NCBI GenBank assembly: GCA_913057725.1
Contig: CAJXOS010000041.1
Coordinates: 1-44,267 of the forward strand
From: an uncultured Lewinella sp.
GTDB taxonomy: Bacteria; Bacteroidota; Bacteroidia; Chitinophagales; Saprospiraceae
Direction of reading: 5' to 3'
Length of the DNA: 44,267 nt
In this document: in pieces, positions 22,695-30,702 of the stretch
Position numbering within the stretch: the first letter of the stretch is position 1
Layout of the letters: each line of letters begins with the position of its first letter
Notes under the pieces: model-generated
What the model was told of the DNA's origin: nothing
Database searches by the model: none
The model's input: only the letters and a program-made list of their open reading frames with translations
Made by a program: the position numbers and the translations under genes

Positions 22695-25139
22695 ATGATG
22701 CTTCGTAATTGCATATTATCTCTGATCCTGTTAGGATTTGCTTGCCTGGGGCAAGCGCAAGCTATCTATAACGGACATGTGCAAGATGTGGCTACCCAAG
22801 AGCCCATCCGCGATGTAAGCGTTGAGTTGCTGCATACTGATCAAGTCGTTTACTCCAACTATTTCGGCGACTTCTTGGTCAAGAATACCGCCTTGGATTC
22901 CGTTTTTCCACTCCCCATGAGTTACCGTTTCCAGAACAATGCGTTGATCTGGGAAGGAGACTTCGGCTTGTCACTGAGGCTGTTCGCTGTAGATGGCCGT
23001 CTGATGCGGGCAGAAAACAACCTTGGTAGTTCTGGAAGCTATCTGTTGCCGACGCTACCGTTCGGGGTTTATCTCATTCAGCTGAATGTGGCTGGCCGAA
23101 AGGCGACCTTCAAAGGGTTTTCTGATGGGCAACGGTTGAGTGTCGCGGATCGGGATGCAGTGTGGCATCGATCATCCGTTCGCCCCCAAGCGGATACTTT
23201 ACTTTTTAAGAAGGAAGGATATTATAATCGATTGATACCGCTTCGTGGTGTGGATACGCTCATGCGTGTAAACCTACTTAAGCGCGAGAATGATGACCTG
23301 CATTACTTTAATGAACTGGTGAATGAAGTAGCCTTTGACTTGCTGAGTAACCTTCCTTCGCGCTCCAATGATGGTGAGGTGTCTTCTGTGAAAATCATGT
23401 ACAGTACGCGAGATGGGCTGATGTACTACATGAATACGAAACGATATGAGTTGCACTATCTTTTTGCCCGAAATATTTTGGATTTCAATCAAGGCAACAA
23501 CCTGTTCAACCTAACGCAGTATCGCGAAAATGAAGATCGCTACCTCTATCCAGCGAGCATTAACTACTACCGCAATCAGGACGTTTATGTCCTCCACTTC
23601 GTTTCGGCCAATGAGATGAGCTGCGAAAATGTAAAGTTGCTCTACGACAAAATCATTGAGACTTCCTACCTGGAAGGAAAACTCTTCTTGCTAGCTAATC
23701 GCCTGGAATTTAATGATTGTGATGTCCCTGTGATTACTACTGAAGAATTGTACGAAGGACAAAATTACCAGGCACTCAATCTCGCTGAAAACTATGGCTA
23801 CCTACGAAAGGTACCATTGCCAGACCTGGAGGAGACGTACTTGAGTAGGCGCGATATCCTTTTGATGGATGGTGTTCCAAATGATGTCTCGGTGGTAGCG
23901 GGTATTATCACTACAGAGTTCCAGACGCCACTGAGCCATATCAATGTCCTTAGCCATAACCGGGGTACGCCCAATATGGCTTTGCGTGATGGATGGACCA
24001 ATCCACGCCTGGATACTCTCCTGGATGAATTAGTTTACCTGAGCGTAGAATCAGACTCCTTCATAATACGTCGAGCTACGCTGGCAGAGGCTAATGCCTT
24101 TTGGTCCTTGACGGAGCCGCGTGATACAATAGTCTTAGATAAAGATCTTAGTGTGCAGGGCCTAGTGGAACTGCCCCCAGTAGACCATACCGCGGTGCCT
24201 TTCATCGGCGGGAAGGCCGCTAATTTTGCAGAAATGCTCAAGGTTCGAGTCAATGGGCAGCCGATTCCAGTACCAGAGAACTTCTTTGCGATACCATTCT
24301 ACTATTACGACCAACACCTCAAGCAAGCAGGCTTAGAAGGCTTTATTGAGCAAATGCTAGCAGATGAGGCCTTCAACAGTAATCCTGCGGTGCGTAGAGC
24401 CCGCTTAGCGGACTTACAGGAACGAATTGAGGCACACCCCATCGACCAAGGCCTGGTTGACCTGGTACGAGCTCGTATCCGAAATTTCGCAGACTTCGAC
24501 GCTTTCCGCTTTCGATCCTCCACGAATGCTGAGGATCTTGAATTGTTTTCTGGTGCAGGGCTTTACAATTCTTATTCAGCGAAGAAAGACCATCCGACTA
24601 AGACGATCGAGCGCGCCATCAAAAGGGTATGGGCGAGCCTATGGAATTGGCGTGCGTTTGAGGAACGGAGCTACTACAAGATTGACCATCTATCTTGTGC
24701 GATGGGCATACTGGTACATCGTTCTTTTCCAGATGAGGATGCCAACGGCGTAGTTATTACCAAGAACCTCTACAATAGCAATCCTGGCTTCATCATCAAT
24801 GTGCAGTTTAAGGAATACAGTATCGTTTTTCCTGAACCCGGTATCCTGCACGATCAAATCATGTTACTGACATGGTCTATCATTCCCGGACAAGACTTTA
24901 TGATTGAATACCTGACCTTTTCTAACGTACCCGAATTGGAAGGAGAACCGGTGATGACTGATGAAGAGCTGCTTGAGCTAGGAGCTTATTGTCAGGCCTT
25001 AAAACGGCATTACTACCAAAATGTCCCTCATAACTGTGAATGCAGCGAGACAGACTTTGGCCTGGATATTGAGTTTAAGGTAGACTCGCAGGTGAGTGAT
25101 CGCAAGGTTTATATCAAGCAAGCACGGTTGTATAGGTAG
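22695..25139 (+). CDS. Secreted dikinase-like protein (phosphohistidine domain plus PEP/pyruvate-binding ATP-grasp domain)
   Basis: An 814-residue protein with a signal peptide (1-23, ending G-Q-A-Q-A). Residues 24-70 resemble a carboxypeptidase-D-like beta domain. Residues about 88-140 look like a T9SS sorting module in an unusual internal position (L-R-L-F-A-V-D-G-R-L-M, then L-P-F-G-V-Y-L-I-Q-L). A swivelling phosphohistidine domain follows, with the putative phospho-acceptor His415 in Q-T-P-L-S-H-I-N-V-L-S-H-N-R-G-T-P. A PPDK_N-type ATP-grasp domain occupies about 500-810 (G-G-K-A-A-N-F-A-E-M, then F-R-S-S-T-N-A-E-D-L-E-L-F-S-G-A-G-L). The order His-domain then ATP-grasp matches alpha-glucan water dikinases and not PEP synthase. 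Export of an ATP-using enzyme is puzzling; activity is unproven. Confidence 0.75.
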   Translation: MMLRNCILSLILLGFACLGQAQAIYNGHVQDVATQEPIRDVSVELLHTDQVVYSNYFGDFLVKNTALDSVFPLPMSYRFQNNALIWEGDFGLSLRLFAVDGRLMRAENNLGSSGSYLLPTLPFGVYLIQLNVAGRKATFKGFSDGQRLSVADRDAVWHRSSVRPQADTLLFKKEGYYNRLIPLRGVDTLMRVNLLKRENDDLHYFNELVNEVAFDLLSNLPSRSNDGEVSSVKIMYSTRDGLMYYMNTKRYELHYLFARNILDFNQGNNLFNLTQYRENEDRYLYPASINYYRNQDVYVLHFVSANEMSCENVKLLYDKIIETSYLEGKLFLLANRLEFNDCDVPVITTEELYEGQNYQALNLAENYGYLRKVPLPDLEETYLSRRDILLMDGVPNDVSVVAGIITTEFQTPLSHINVLSHNRGTPNMALRDGWTNPRLDTLLDELVYLSVESDSFIIRRATLAEANAFWSLTEPRDTIVLDKDLSVQGLVELPPVDHTAVPFIGGKAANFAEMLKVRVNGQPIPVPENFFAIPFYYYDQHLKQAGLEGFIEQMLADEAFNSNPAVRRARLADLQERIEAHPIDQGLVDLVRARIRNFADFDAFRFRSSTNAEDLELFSGAGLYNSYSAKKDHPTKTIERAIKRVWASLWNWRAFEERSYYKIDHLSCAMGILVHRSFPDEDANGVVITKNLYNSNPGFIINVQFKEYSIVFPEPGILHDQIMLLTWSIIPGQDFMIEYLTFSNVPELEGEPVMTDEELLELGAYCQALKRHYYQNVPHNCECSETDFGLDIEFKVDSQVSDRKVYIKQARLYR

Positions 25140-25146
25140 TACTTTT

Positions 25147-25171
25147 GGTAGAAGGTAGAAGGTAGAAGGTA
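25147..25171. repeat. Heptamer tandem repeat GGTAGAA x 3.6
   Basis: GGTAGAA occurs three times in a row, followed by GGTA, in the 48-base gap between the dikinase-like gene and the convergent LytTR gene. It may belong to the same class of simple intergenic sequence as at 13918-13960, 16827-17164 and 29000-29150. Confidence 0.6.
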
Positions 25172-25187
25172 CCGAGTACCACCCACC

Positions 25188-25913
25188 TCAAAAGAACTTA
25201 CCAATTTGCTGCAGTGCTTGTAAAAAACCTTCCTTTTGGCGTTTACTGATGATTAACTGCTTACCGGCAACCTGCACTTGATTTCCACTGATCTCCTGTA
25301 CCAATTCCATATTGATTAAGTAGGTGCGATGAATGCGATAAAACTGAGCGGAGGGTAGATGCTCCTCGAAGTGGGTCATCGTTTGCGATGAAAGTAGCAT
25401 GCCGTTCTTGGTATGAACCTTGACATACTCGCCATAGCTTTCTAAGTAATGCAGGTCGGCAAACTCTACTTTGACGACACGCTGGTCACTTTTGATAAAT
25501 AGCGCCTGTGGAGAAGTACTGGTTTCGGTAGTAACTGAGGAAGAACTGGAATTGGTGCTGGCGTTCGCTTTCGCTTTATTGATCGCGCGGAAAAAGCGGT
25601 CGAATGTGATGGGTTTTACCAGGTAATCCACGACATCCAGCTCGTAGCCATCAAGCGCGTATTCTGAATAAGCAGTTGTAAGAATGGTAGCGGGTGGAGC
25701 AGGAAGGCTTTTTAGTAATTCCAGACCAGTGAGCAGCTCCATCTGAATATCCAGTAAGAGTATATCGATTTGCTGCTGCTGTAGCGCCCCGTTGGCCTCA
25801 ATCGCACTCGTACAACAGGCGGCCAATTCGAGCTCCGGTACTTGCTCTACGTATTTCTGAAGGAGCAGACGTGCTGGTTCTTCATCATCGACGATCATAA
25901 CCCGGTATGGCAT
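25188..25913 (-). CDS. LytTR-family response regulator
   Basis: A 241-residue two-component regulator. Residues 1-115 are a receiver domain with acidic pocket Asp9-Asp10, phospho-acceptor Asp55 (L-L-L-D-I-Q), Thr80 and Lys100 (V-K-P-I-T-F). After a Ser/Thr-rich linker (about 118-132), residues about 135-238 form a LytTR DNA-binding domain (V-K-V-E-F-A-D-L-H-Y-L-E-S-Y-G-E-Y-V-K-V-H-T, and Y-R-I-H-R-T-Y-L-I-N). Its start lies inside the histidine kinase gene, overlapping by 29 bases, so the pair is co-translated. LytTR regulators usually control cell-surface or extracellular functions. No target operator is evident here. Confidence 0.95.
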   Translation of the reverse strand: MPYRVMIVDDEEPARLLLQKYVEQVPELELAACCTSAIEANGALQQQQIDILLLDIQMELLTGLELLKSLPAPPATILTTAYSEYALDGYELDVVDYLVKPITFDRFFRAINKAKANASTNSSSSSVTTETSTSPQALFIKSDQRVVKVEFADLHYLESYGEYVKVHTKNGMLLSSQTMTHFEEHLPSAQFYRIHRTYLINMELVQEISGNQVQVAGKQLIISKRQKEGFLQALQQIGKFF

Positions 25914-26940
25914 AGGCTTCTTTTTGGTCTAAGTGAATTTCTAGGTGTACCTGATAGTAGTCCTCTTTCGTAGTTACTTCAAGCTGATGACGTTTGGGGT
26001 ATTGGAGTTCCAATTGTCGACTAATATTTTCTAGTCCTACTCCGGCTTCGGCTCTACCCTTATGAATTTCTTTACTGAAAGAATTCTCTACGCTAAAGTA
26101 CAGTCGATTTTCTTCCACCTCAATGGCCGTGCGTACAAATCCTGATGGGTTAGACAATGCATCACCATGCTTAAAGGCATTTTCCAGCAAGTTGATGAGT
26201 AGCAGAGGGGCAATCATGTGCCGACTCTTGACTCCGGTGTGCGTCAGGGTAATATGCTGCTGCTTGCTGTTTTTGATCTGATATAGATCGAGGAGGTTCT
26301 CCAGGTTTGTAATTTCTTTTTCCAGCGGTACCAGGGTTGACGTACCGTCATAGATCAGGTACCGCAAGATCTCTGCTAGCTTGGCGATCATCGGTGCCGT
26401 GTTTTCGTGCCCAATGATGGCAAAGGCATAGATGTTATTGAGGGTGTTGAATAAGAAATGAGGATTGACCTGGGCCTTCAGGAAGTTAAGCTCCGCCTCT
26501 AGTTTCTGATTGAGAATCTCAGTCTGCACTTGTTTCTCATTGAGGCGCTTCCAAGAGAGTCGATAGTAAGTGGTAAAGCCCAGGATGAGGAAGTAGTACG
26601 GGATAGAACTCACAACATAGTAGGACCAACTAGCTTCCTCTTCGTATTCTTCGTAATAGAAGCAGGTGACGATGTAATCTAGAGAAGAGCAGACCACACC
26701 AGTCGCAATTACAGCCGCTACATACCAGAAGTATCGCTTGGCGTCGAATAGCTTAGGAGCGAGTACATGTAAATTAAAGTAAGCTCCTATTGCAATCCAA
26801 GTCACCATCATAACGGCATCGAAGAAAGCATCACCCGCATCACTGTACCATAGCTGGTCTAAAAGGAAGACCAGAAATAGCAACAACCAGAAGCCCGATT
26901 GTATCAATGCATTCTTTTGTCCAGTGGTGAGGCTTTTCAT
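25885..26940 (-). CDS. LytS/YehU-type sensor histidine kinase
   Basis: A 351-residue membrane kinase. Four hydrophobic segments occupy about residues 12-30, 40-60, 70-92 and 106-124; there is no large extracytoplasmic sensor domain. A coiled-coil linker (about 128-152) leads to the His_kinase domain, with phospho-acceptor His161 in Q-V-N-P-H-F-L-F-N-T-L-N-N. The HATPase domain has an N-box L-L-I-N-L-L-E-N-A-F-K-H-G near residue 220 and a G-V-G-L-E-N-I box near 305. It overlaps its cognate LytTR regulator by 29 bases. The promoter at 26972-27003 directs both. Signal unknown. Confidence 0.95.
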   Translation of the reverse strand: MKSLTTGQKNALIQSGFWLLLFLVFLLDQLWYSDAGDAFFDAVMMVTWIAIGAYFNLHVLAPKLFDAKRYFWYVAAVIATGVVCSSLDYIVTCFYYEEYEEEASWSYYVVSSIPYYFLILGFTTYYRLSWKRLNEKQVQTEILNQKLEAELNFLKAQVNPHFLFNTLNNIYAFAIIGHENTAPMIAKLAEILRYLIYDGTSTLVPLEKEITNLENLLDLYQIKNSKQQHITLTHTGVKSRHMIAPLLLINLLENAFKHGDALSNPSGFVRTAIEVEENRLYFSVENSFSKEIHKGRAEAGVGLENISRQLELQYPKRHQLEVTTKEDYYQVHLEIHLDQKEAYAIPGYDRR

Positions 26941-26971
26941 AATTGGAAGGATGGTACTCGTATCATGGCCT

Positions 26972-27003
26972 CAAAAATAGCTAATTCGGGCGCAGCCCTC
27001 CAA
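26972..27003 (-). promoter_or_regulatory. Promoter of the LytS/LytTR operon (TTG-N21-TATTTTTG)
   Basis: On the minus strand TTG (27003-27001) is followed after 21 bases by TATTTTTG (26979-26972), matching the Bacteroidetes -33 TTG and -7 TAnnTTTG pair with slightly long spacing. The -7 element ends 31 bases before the kinase ATG. Confidence 0.5.
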
Positions 27004-27180
27004 TGATTATCTGCTAGTGTTCAATTGCACCCTATCGGCGGGCAGAATTTAAGGATAAGCGATTCGGTGCCCGTTAATCTTGCATCAATGACCGCTCGTA
27101 GGGTGTTTCTATGCACTCAAAGATCATTCCAGCAGCGCCTGCTCTAGCCGACTACATTTGCTGCTGTAAACCTAAAAGAC

Positions 27181-27768
27181 ATGAAGCAACTCACTCTTAT
27201 TTCACTAATTCTCGGCTTGGGGTTACATGCTGGGCTGTTTGCACAAAGCAATTCACTTCAGAATACTTTAACGGCAGGTTATTTCAGTCAGCTTGGTATT
27301 GAGCCCGGTGTAAGCCTAGGAGCTGATATTTATGTTTCTACAGATCTTTTTTCTAGTAGTACTAGCGCTCAGCATCATTTGGTCTTTCAGCCCCAGCTGG
27401 CAGCATTTACCAATCCTGAGAATTTCCAGTCGGCCCTAGTACGGGGAGGAATAGCCCTGCGGCGAACAACAGAACGGAAAGGGCGCCTACGCTTTCGTCA
27501 ACTTGGAGTGGGCCTGGGATATATGTTCCACTCAGAAATAACAGGCTTACGCGTTAATCTGGCTGATGGTAGCATAACCAGTAAAGAACGAGATAACCGT
27601 CAATACGTAGTACCAACAATCAATGCTTCGATGGGGCGTATGCTAAATGACCGCCTGGGCTATTATCTAAGTGCTTCCTATGGCCCGAAACTACATGCTG
27701 AACGAAAACCAGATGGTGCGGTCTTCCTCGAACTCGGGTTGTCCTACTCACTCTCTCCTTCAAAATAA
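27181..27768 (+). CDS. Small secreted, probably outer-membrane beta-barrel-like protein
   Basis: A 195-residue protein with a signal peptide (M-K-Q-L-T-L-I-S-L-I-L-G-L-G-L-H-A-G-L-F-A-Q). The mature part shows amphipathic beta-strand alternation with repeated aromatic ends (L-T-A-G-Y-F, V-G-L-G-Y-M-F, S-A-S-Y-G-P-K) and a final strand L-E-L-G-L-S-Y-S-L, like small outer-membrane barrels. No named family recognised. It is followed after 23 bases by the amine-oxidase-like lipoprotein gene in the same direction, so the two may be co-expressed. A 63-residue frame that starts upstream at 27111 is a shadow. Confidence 0.6.
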   Translation: MKQLTLISLILGLGLHAGLFAQSNSLQNTLTAGYFSQLGIEPGVSLGADIYVSTDLFSSSTSAQHHLVFQPQLAAFTNPENFQSALVRGGIALRRTTERKGRLRFRQLGVGLGYMFHSEITGLRVNLADGSITSKERDNRQYVVPTINASMGRMLNDRLGYYLSASYGPKLHAERKPDGAVFLELGLSYSLSPSK

Positions 27769-27791
27769 CTGACCTCAAAAAAACGTGAACC

Positions 27792-29000
27792 ATGGATAGA
27801 AAAACATTTCTTCGTCAAGCTGCCGCCTTGGGATTGGGCGCTGGATTCTTCACCACACTATTGAGTGGTTGTTCAAAGGAATATCTCACTACACTTGGAG
27901 ACTTTGATGTGAATTTTGATGGTAAAGTTTTGATTATTGGGGCAGGTGCAGCAGGCCTTACAGCTGGCCACTTACTGAGACAATACGGCGTTGATTTTGA
28001 GATTTTGGAAGCATCCGGCAATTTTGGAGGTCGCGTCAAGGAGATTTCTGATTTTGCGGAATTCCCAATTGATTTAGGAGCAGAGTGGATCCATACCGAT
28101 CCTGCAGTACTTTCGCGCCTTATTAATGACCCCCAGGTCAATGCAGATGTAGATCTGATCACCTATCAACCAGAGACGATCTCTCTGTGGAAGGACGGGG
28201 AGTTAAAGCGCCGAAATATATTCTCTCATTTCTATAGCGAGTACAAGTTCAAGCGCACGACCTGGTACAGCTTTTTTGCCGACTATATCGTACCAAATAT
28301 TGCGGACAACATCCGTTACAATAGCCCGGTAGAGACCATCGATTACAGTGGCACAGGCGTTACTGTGCGAACCAATAATGGTTATGTATACACGGCCGAC
28401 AAAGTACTAGTAACGGTACCCGTGAGTATTCTGCAAAAAGGACTAATCGATTTCATTCCAGGTCTGCCCACCAATAAGACAGATGCTTTGGATCGTATCG
28501 ACTTTCCAGACGGCATTAAGGTTTTTATCTCCTTTGCCGAACGCTTCTACCCAGATTTAACTTACATCGGTGGACTCGGCGATATTGTTTCTGGTGATGA
28601 TAAGATCTTTTACGATGCCGCCTTCCGAAAGGATAGTCCGGACCATGTTTTGGCGCTATTCAATGTAGGCGAGTCTGCTGCCGAGTATACCAGCTTAGGA
28701 TCAGATGAGGCTATCATTAATCGCGTCATGGAACAGCTAGATGAGATTTTTGATGGTAAGGCTTCGCAGCACTACCAAAATCACGTCATCCAAAACTGGT
28801 CGGCAGAGCCTTATATTCAAGGTTCTTACTCTCACCATGGAAGTGGGATGGACGATATCATCAGTACGTTGCTCGAACCGCTAGATGGTAAAGTGTTTTT
28901 TTCTGGGGAAGCCCTGAATGAAGAGGGGAATACCTCTACTGTGCATGGCGCAGGGGAGTCTTCTTTTCCAGTTGTGAAAAGGATGTTACAGGAGGTTTAA
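27792..29000 (+). CDS. Exported FAD-dependent amine oxidase-like flavoprotein
   Basis: A 402-residue flavoprotein. The N-terminus M-D-R-K-T-F-L-R-Q-A-A-A-L-G-L-G resembles a Tat-type signal with an R-K variant, and L-L-S-G-C26 forms a lipobox, so it is probably a periplasm-facing lipoprotein exported folded with FAD. The FAD fold follows: V-L-I-I-G-A-G-A-A-G-L-T-A-G near 46-59, the E-A-S-G-N-F-G-G-R-V motif near 73-82, and I-D-L-G-A-E-W-I-H near 92-100. The C-terminal V-F-F-S-G-E-A-L-N segment and V-H-G-A-G-E-S-S complete the amine-oxidase pattern. It is shorter than many monoamine oxidases. The amine substrate is unknown. It follows the small barrel-like gene by 23 bases. Confidence 0.85.
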   Translation: MDRKTFLRQAAALGLGAGFFTTLLSGCSKEYLTTLGDFDVNFDGKVLIIGAGAAGLTAGHLLRQYGVDFEILEASGNFGGRVKEISDFAEFPIDLGAEWIHTDPAVLSRLINDPQVNADVDLITYQPETISLWKDGELKRRNIFSHFYSEYKFKRTTWYSFFADYIVPNIADNIRYNSPVETIDYSGTGVTVRTNNGYVYTADKVLVTVPVSILQKGLIDFIPGLPTNKTDALDRIDFPDGIKVFISFAERFYPDLTYIGGLGDIVSGDDKIFYDAAFRKDSPDHVLALFNVGESAAEYTSLGSDEAIINRVMEQLDEIFDGKASQHYQNHVIQNWSAEPYIQGSYSHHGSGMDDIISTLLEPLDGKVFFSGEALNEEGNTSTVHGAGESSFPVVKRMLQEV

Positions 29001-29150
29001 GAGGGAGATGGTTTGAAGGTTAGAGGGTTTGAAGGTTGGGGAGGTGAATTTAGTTGAGTTAGTTCGTGCTTAGTTCAAACCCTTAGGTGCACTGAGGTGC
29101 CTTGGGTGGTTAACCGACGTTAGGTAGATTGGTTGAGTTTACCCAAACCT
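29001..29150. repeat. Intergenic repeat region, inverted relative of 16.8-17.2 kb
   Basis: The region holds GGTTTGAAGGTT-type units at 29009-29040 and, at 29073-29113, a segment whose reverse complement matches the unit at 16875-16917 with only a few differences (shared TTAACCACCCAAG, AGTGCACCTAAG and TTTGAAC). No gene is present. Confidence 0.6.
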
Positions 29151-29221
29151 TCTACTTCACGAAATACTAGCAAAATGGTATACGGGAGGAGGAATTTATA
29201 GTGAGTTCCTCCTTTTATCAT

Positions 29222-30415
29222 TTACAATAAGCGTGTTACTTGTGTCTGTGCGCCGAAGCGGAAATTATCCGGTTGGTCGCCAGCTAAACCGGTTAGGAGG
29301 TTAAGACCTGGGCGTTTACCTACTTCAAGACTGCCGAGCTCGTCATCAAACTGCAGTGCTTCCGCACCATTGAGCGTGGCCCAGCGTAGGAGTGTAGCAA
29401 AGGGCACGTAGCTCTGGTACTTACTGATAGTCTGCAACTCATTGAGGATGGAGAGCTGCCAGTTGGAGGTAAGGCTATCCGTACCGATGGTCATCTTAGC
29501 ATCAGCATCCAAGAAGTACTGGTAATTTGGTAGACGGTTCTCGATATACAGATTTGCATTGGCGCAGGTGGCCCAATAAATACCATTTTGGCCCCAGGCA
29601 TGGGCCGCCGCAATATCTTCTGGTGTGCTCAGGGTGTTGTGCACAAAGAGGTGGCGACAGCGAGGATCCATATGTGCTAATGCGTAGTGGATAGCTGTTT
29701 GGCCGGTAGCCTTAAACTCATCAAGTGGGATGTTGAACCCACCGTAGAAATTGAGAAAGTCACCGCTTTTGCTCAAGAACAGCTCATTCTCTGGCGGCGT
29801 CTCCTGGTTGTGGATACTCACGGTGCCCTGTCCCTGGTTCAGTTCATTGATGTTCTGAAAGAGCTTCTTCGATACGGAATAAGGAGCGTGCGGAACAGCG
29901 GTGCGAGCATTGCCATTACCTTGCGCTTGGCCCTCATAAACCGGTAAGTTGTCTGCGACACATTTATCGGCTCCAGCTTCCTGCAGGAAGTCGAACATTT
30001 CTACGAAAGTATAGTAGCGAATGGGGCTTTTTTCTTTCTGCGCAGCGGTATCTAGTTTATTGGATATATCACCGACTGCAACAATCCCACCATCATACAT
30101 CTCTTGATCTGCCCGCGCAATAGCGTCCATGATCTCCTCCTCACTTGCATCTCGAAACTGTACAACATTGGTAATAAATGGGATCAATTTAGTACCCGTG
30201 TCTACTTTGCCGATCATATGAGAAAGCTCCAGATGACAATGGGTATTAATCAAGCCAGGTATGAGTACACCTTCGTGATGCTCTACGCTGGCAGCATCAT
30301 GCTCATCGATGCTCTCAATAGCAAAGATTTTGCCATTATCATCGCAGATAATGACTTGATTTTGTAACGGTTGTGTGGAAATCGGGTAAATATAGTCGGC
30401 AGTGATTTTGCGCAT
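29222..30415 (-). CDS. Amidohydrolase-superfamily metal-dependent hydrolase (chlorohydrolase/deaminase-like)
   Basis: A 397-residue cytosolic enzyme; I use the ATG at 30415 because the longer frame needs TTG. The amidohydrolase fold is shown by the metal motif N-T-H59-C-H61-L-E-L-S-H, a later G-T-V-S-I-H-N-Q-E block providing the next histidine, F-V-H-N-T-L-S near 260, and the metal/catalytic Asp in T-I-G-T-D-S-L-T-S-N. A small beta-domain made from both termini flanks the barrel. Relatives deaminate or dechlorinate purines, triazines and guanine-like compounds, or act in futalosine-type menaquinone synthesis. I cannot choose a substrate from sequence alone. It appears monocistronic. Confidence 0.82.
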   Translation of the reverse strand: MRKITADYIYPISTQPLQNQVIICDDNGKIFAIESIDEHDAASVEHHEGVLIPGLINTHCHLELSHMIGKVDTGTKLIPFITNVVQFRDASEEEIMDAIARADQEMYDGGIVAVGDISNKLDTAAQKEKSPIRYYTFVEMFDFLQEAGADKCVADNLPVYEGQAQGNGNARTAVPHAPYSVSKKLFQNINELNQGQGTVSIHNQETPPENELFLSKSGDFLNFYGGFNIPLDEFKATGQTAIHYALAHMDPRCRHLFVHNTLSTPEDIAAAHAWGQNGIYWATCANANLYIENRLPNYQYFLDADAKMTIGTDSLTSNWQLSILNELQTISKYQSYVPFATLLRWATLNGAEALQFDDELGSLEVGKRPGLNLLTGLAGDQPDNFRFGAQTQVTRLL

Positions 30416-30435
30416 AGCGGACAAATTTTAGGTCC

Positions 30436-30466
30436 GCAAGATAGAAATCCTGGATTTTGCTAACAA
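30436..30466 (-). promoter_or_regulatory. Candidate promoter of the amidohydrolase gene
   Basis: On the minus strand TTG (30466-30464) is separated by 20 bases from TATCTTGC (30443-30436), one T short of the TAnnTTTG consensus, and lies 20 bases upstream of the ATG at 30415. Confidence 0.4.
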
Positions 30467-30702
30467 AAGATAACGACAATGCCCTTTAATTTAACGTGGC
30501 CTTAAGGACCTGCCTAGCGCAAATAGCGTTGTTTATTTATCTTGTCGCTTGTATGCGATCTGAAAGGATGGCATCACAGCTACAAGCGGATTTCGCGATA
30601 GAAAACAAAGGGGGTAGCGTAACACTACTTCCGTACCCTGAAACTGTATACCAAAAGCTTAGAGTTACTGTAGGTAGTACCTCTTATTTAATCCAACGTA
30701 GA

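Noticed and set aside
27111..27302. 63-residue plus-strand ORF before the barrel-like gene
   Set aside because: It overlaps the signal peptide region of the clear gene at 27181 in another frame and has no recognisable features.
30496..30702. GTG-initiated N-terminal extension of the EAD11-like protein
   Set aside because: No domain or signal peptide is convincing in these 69 residues; I keep it only as an alternative start.
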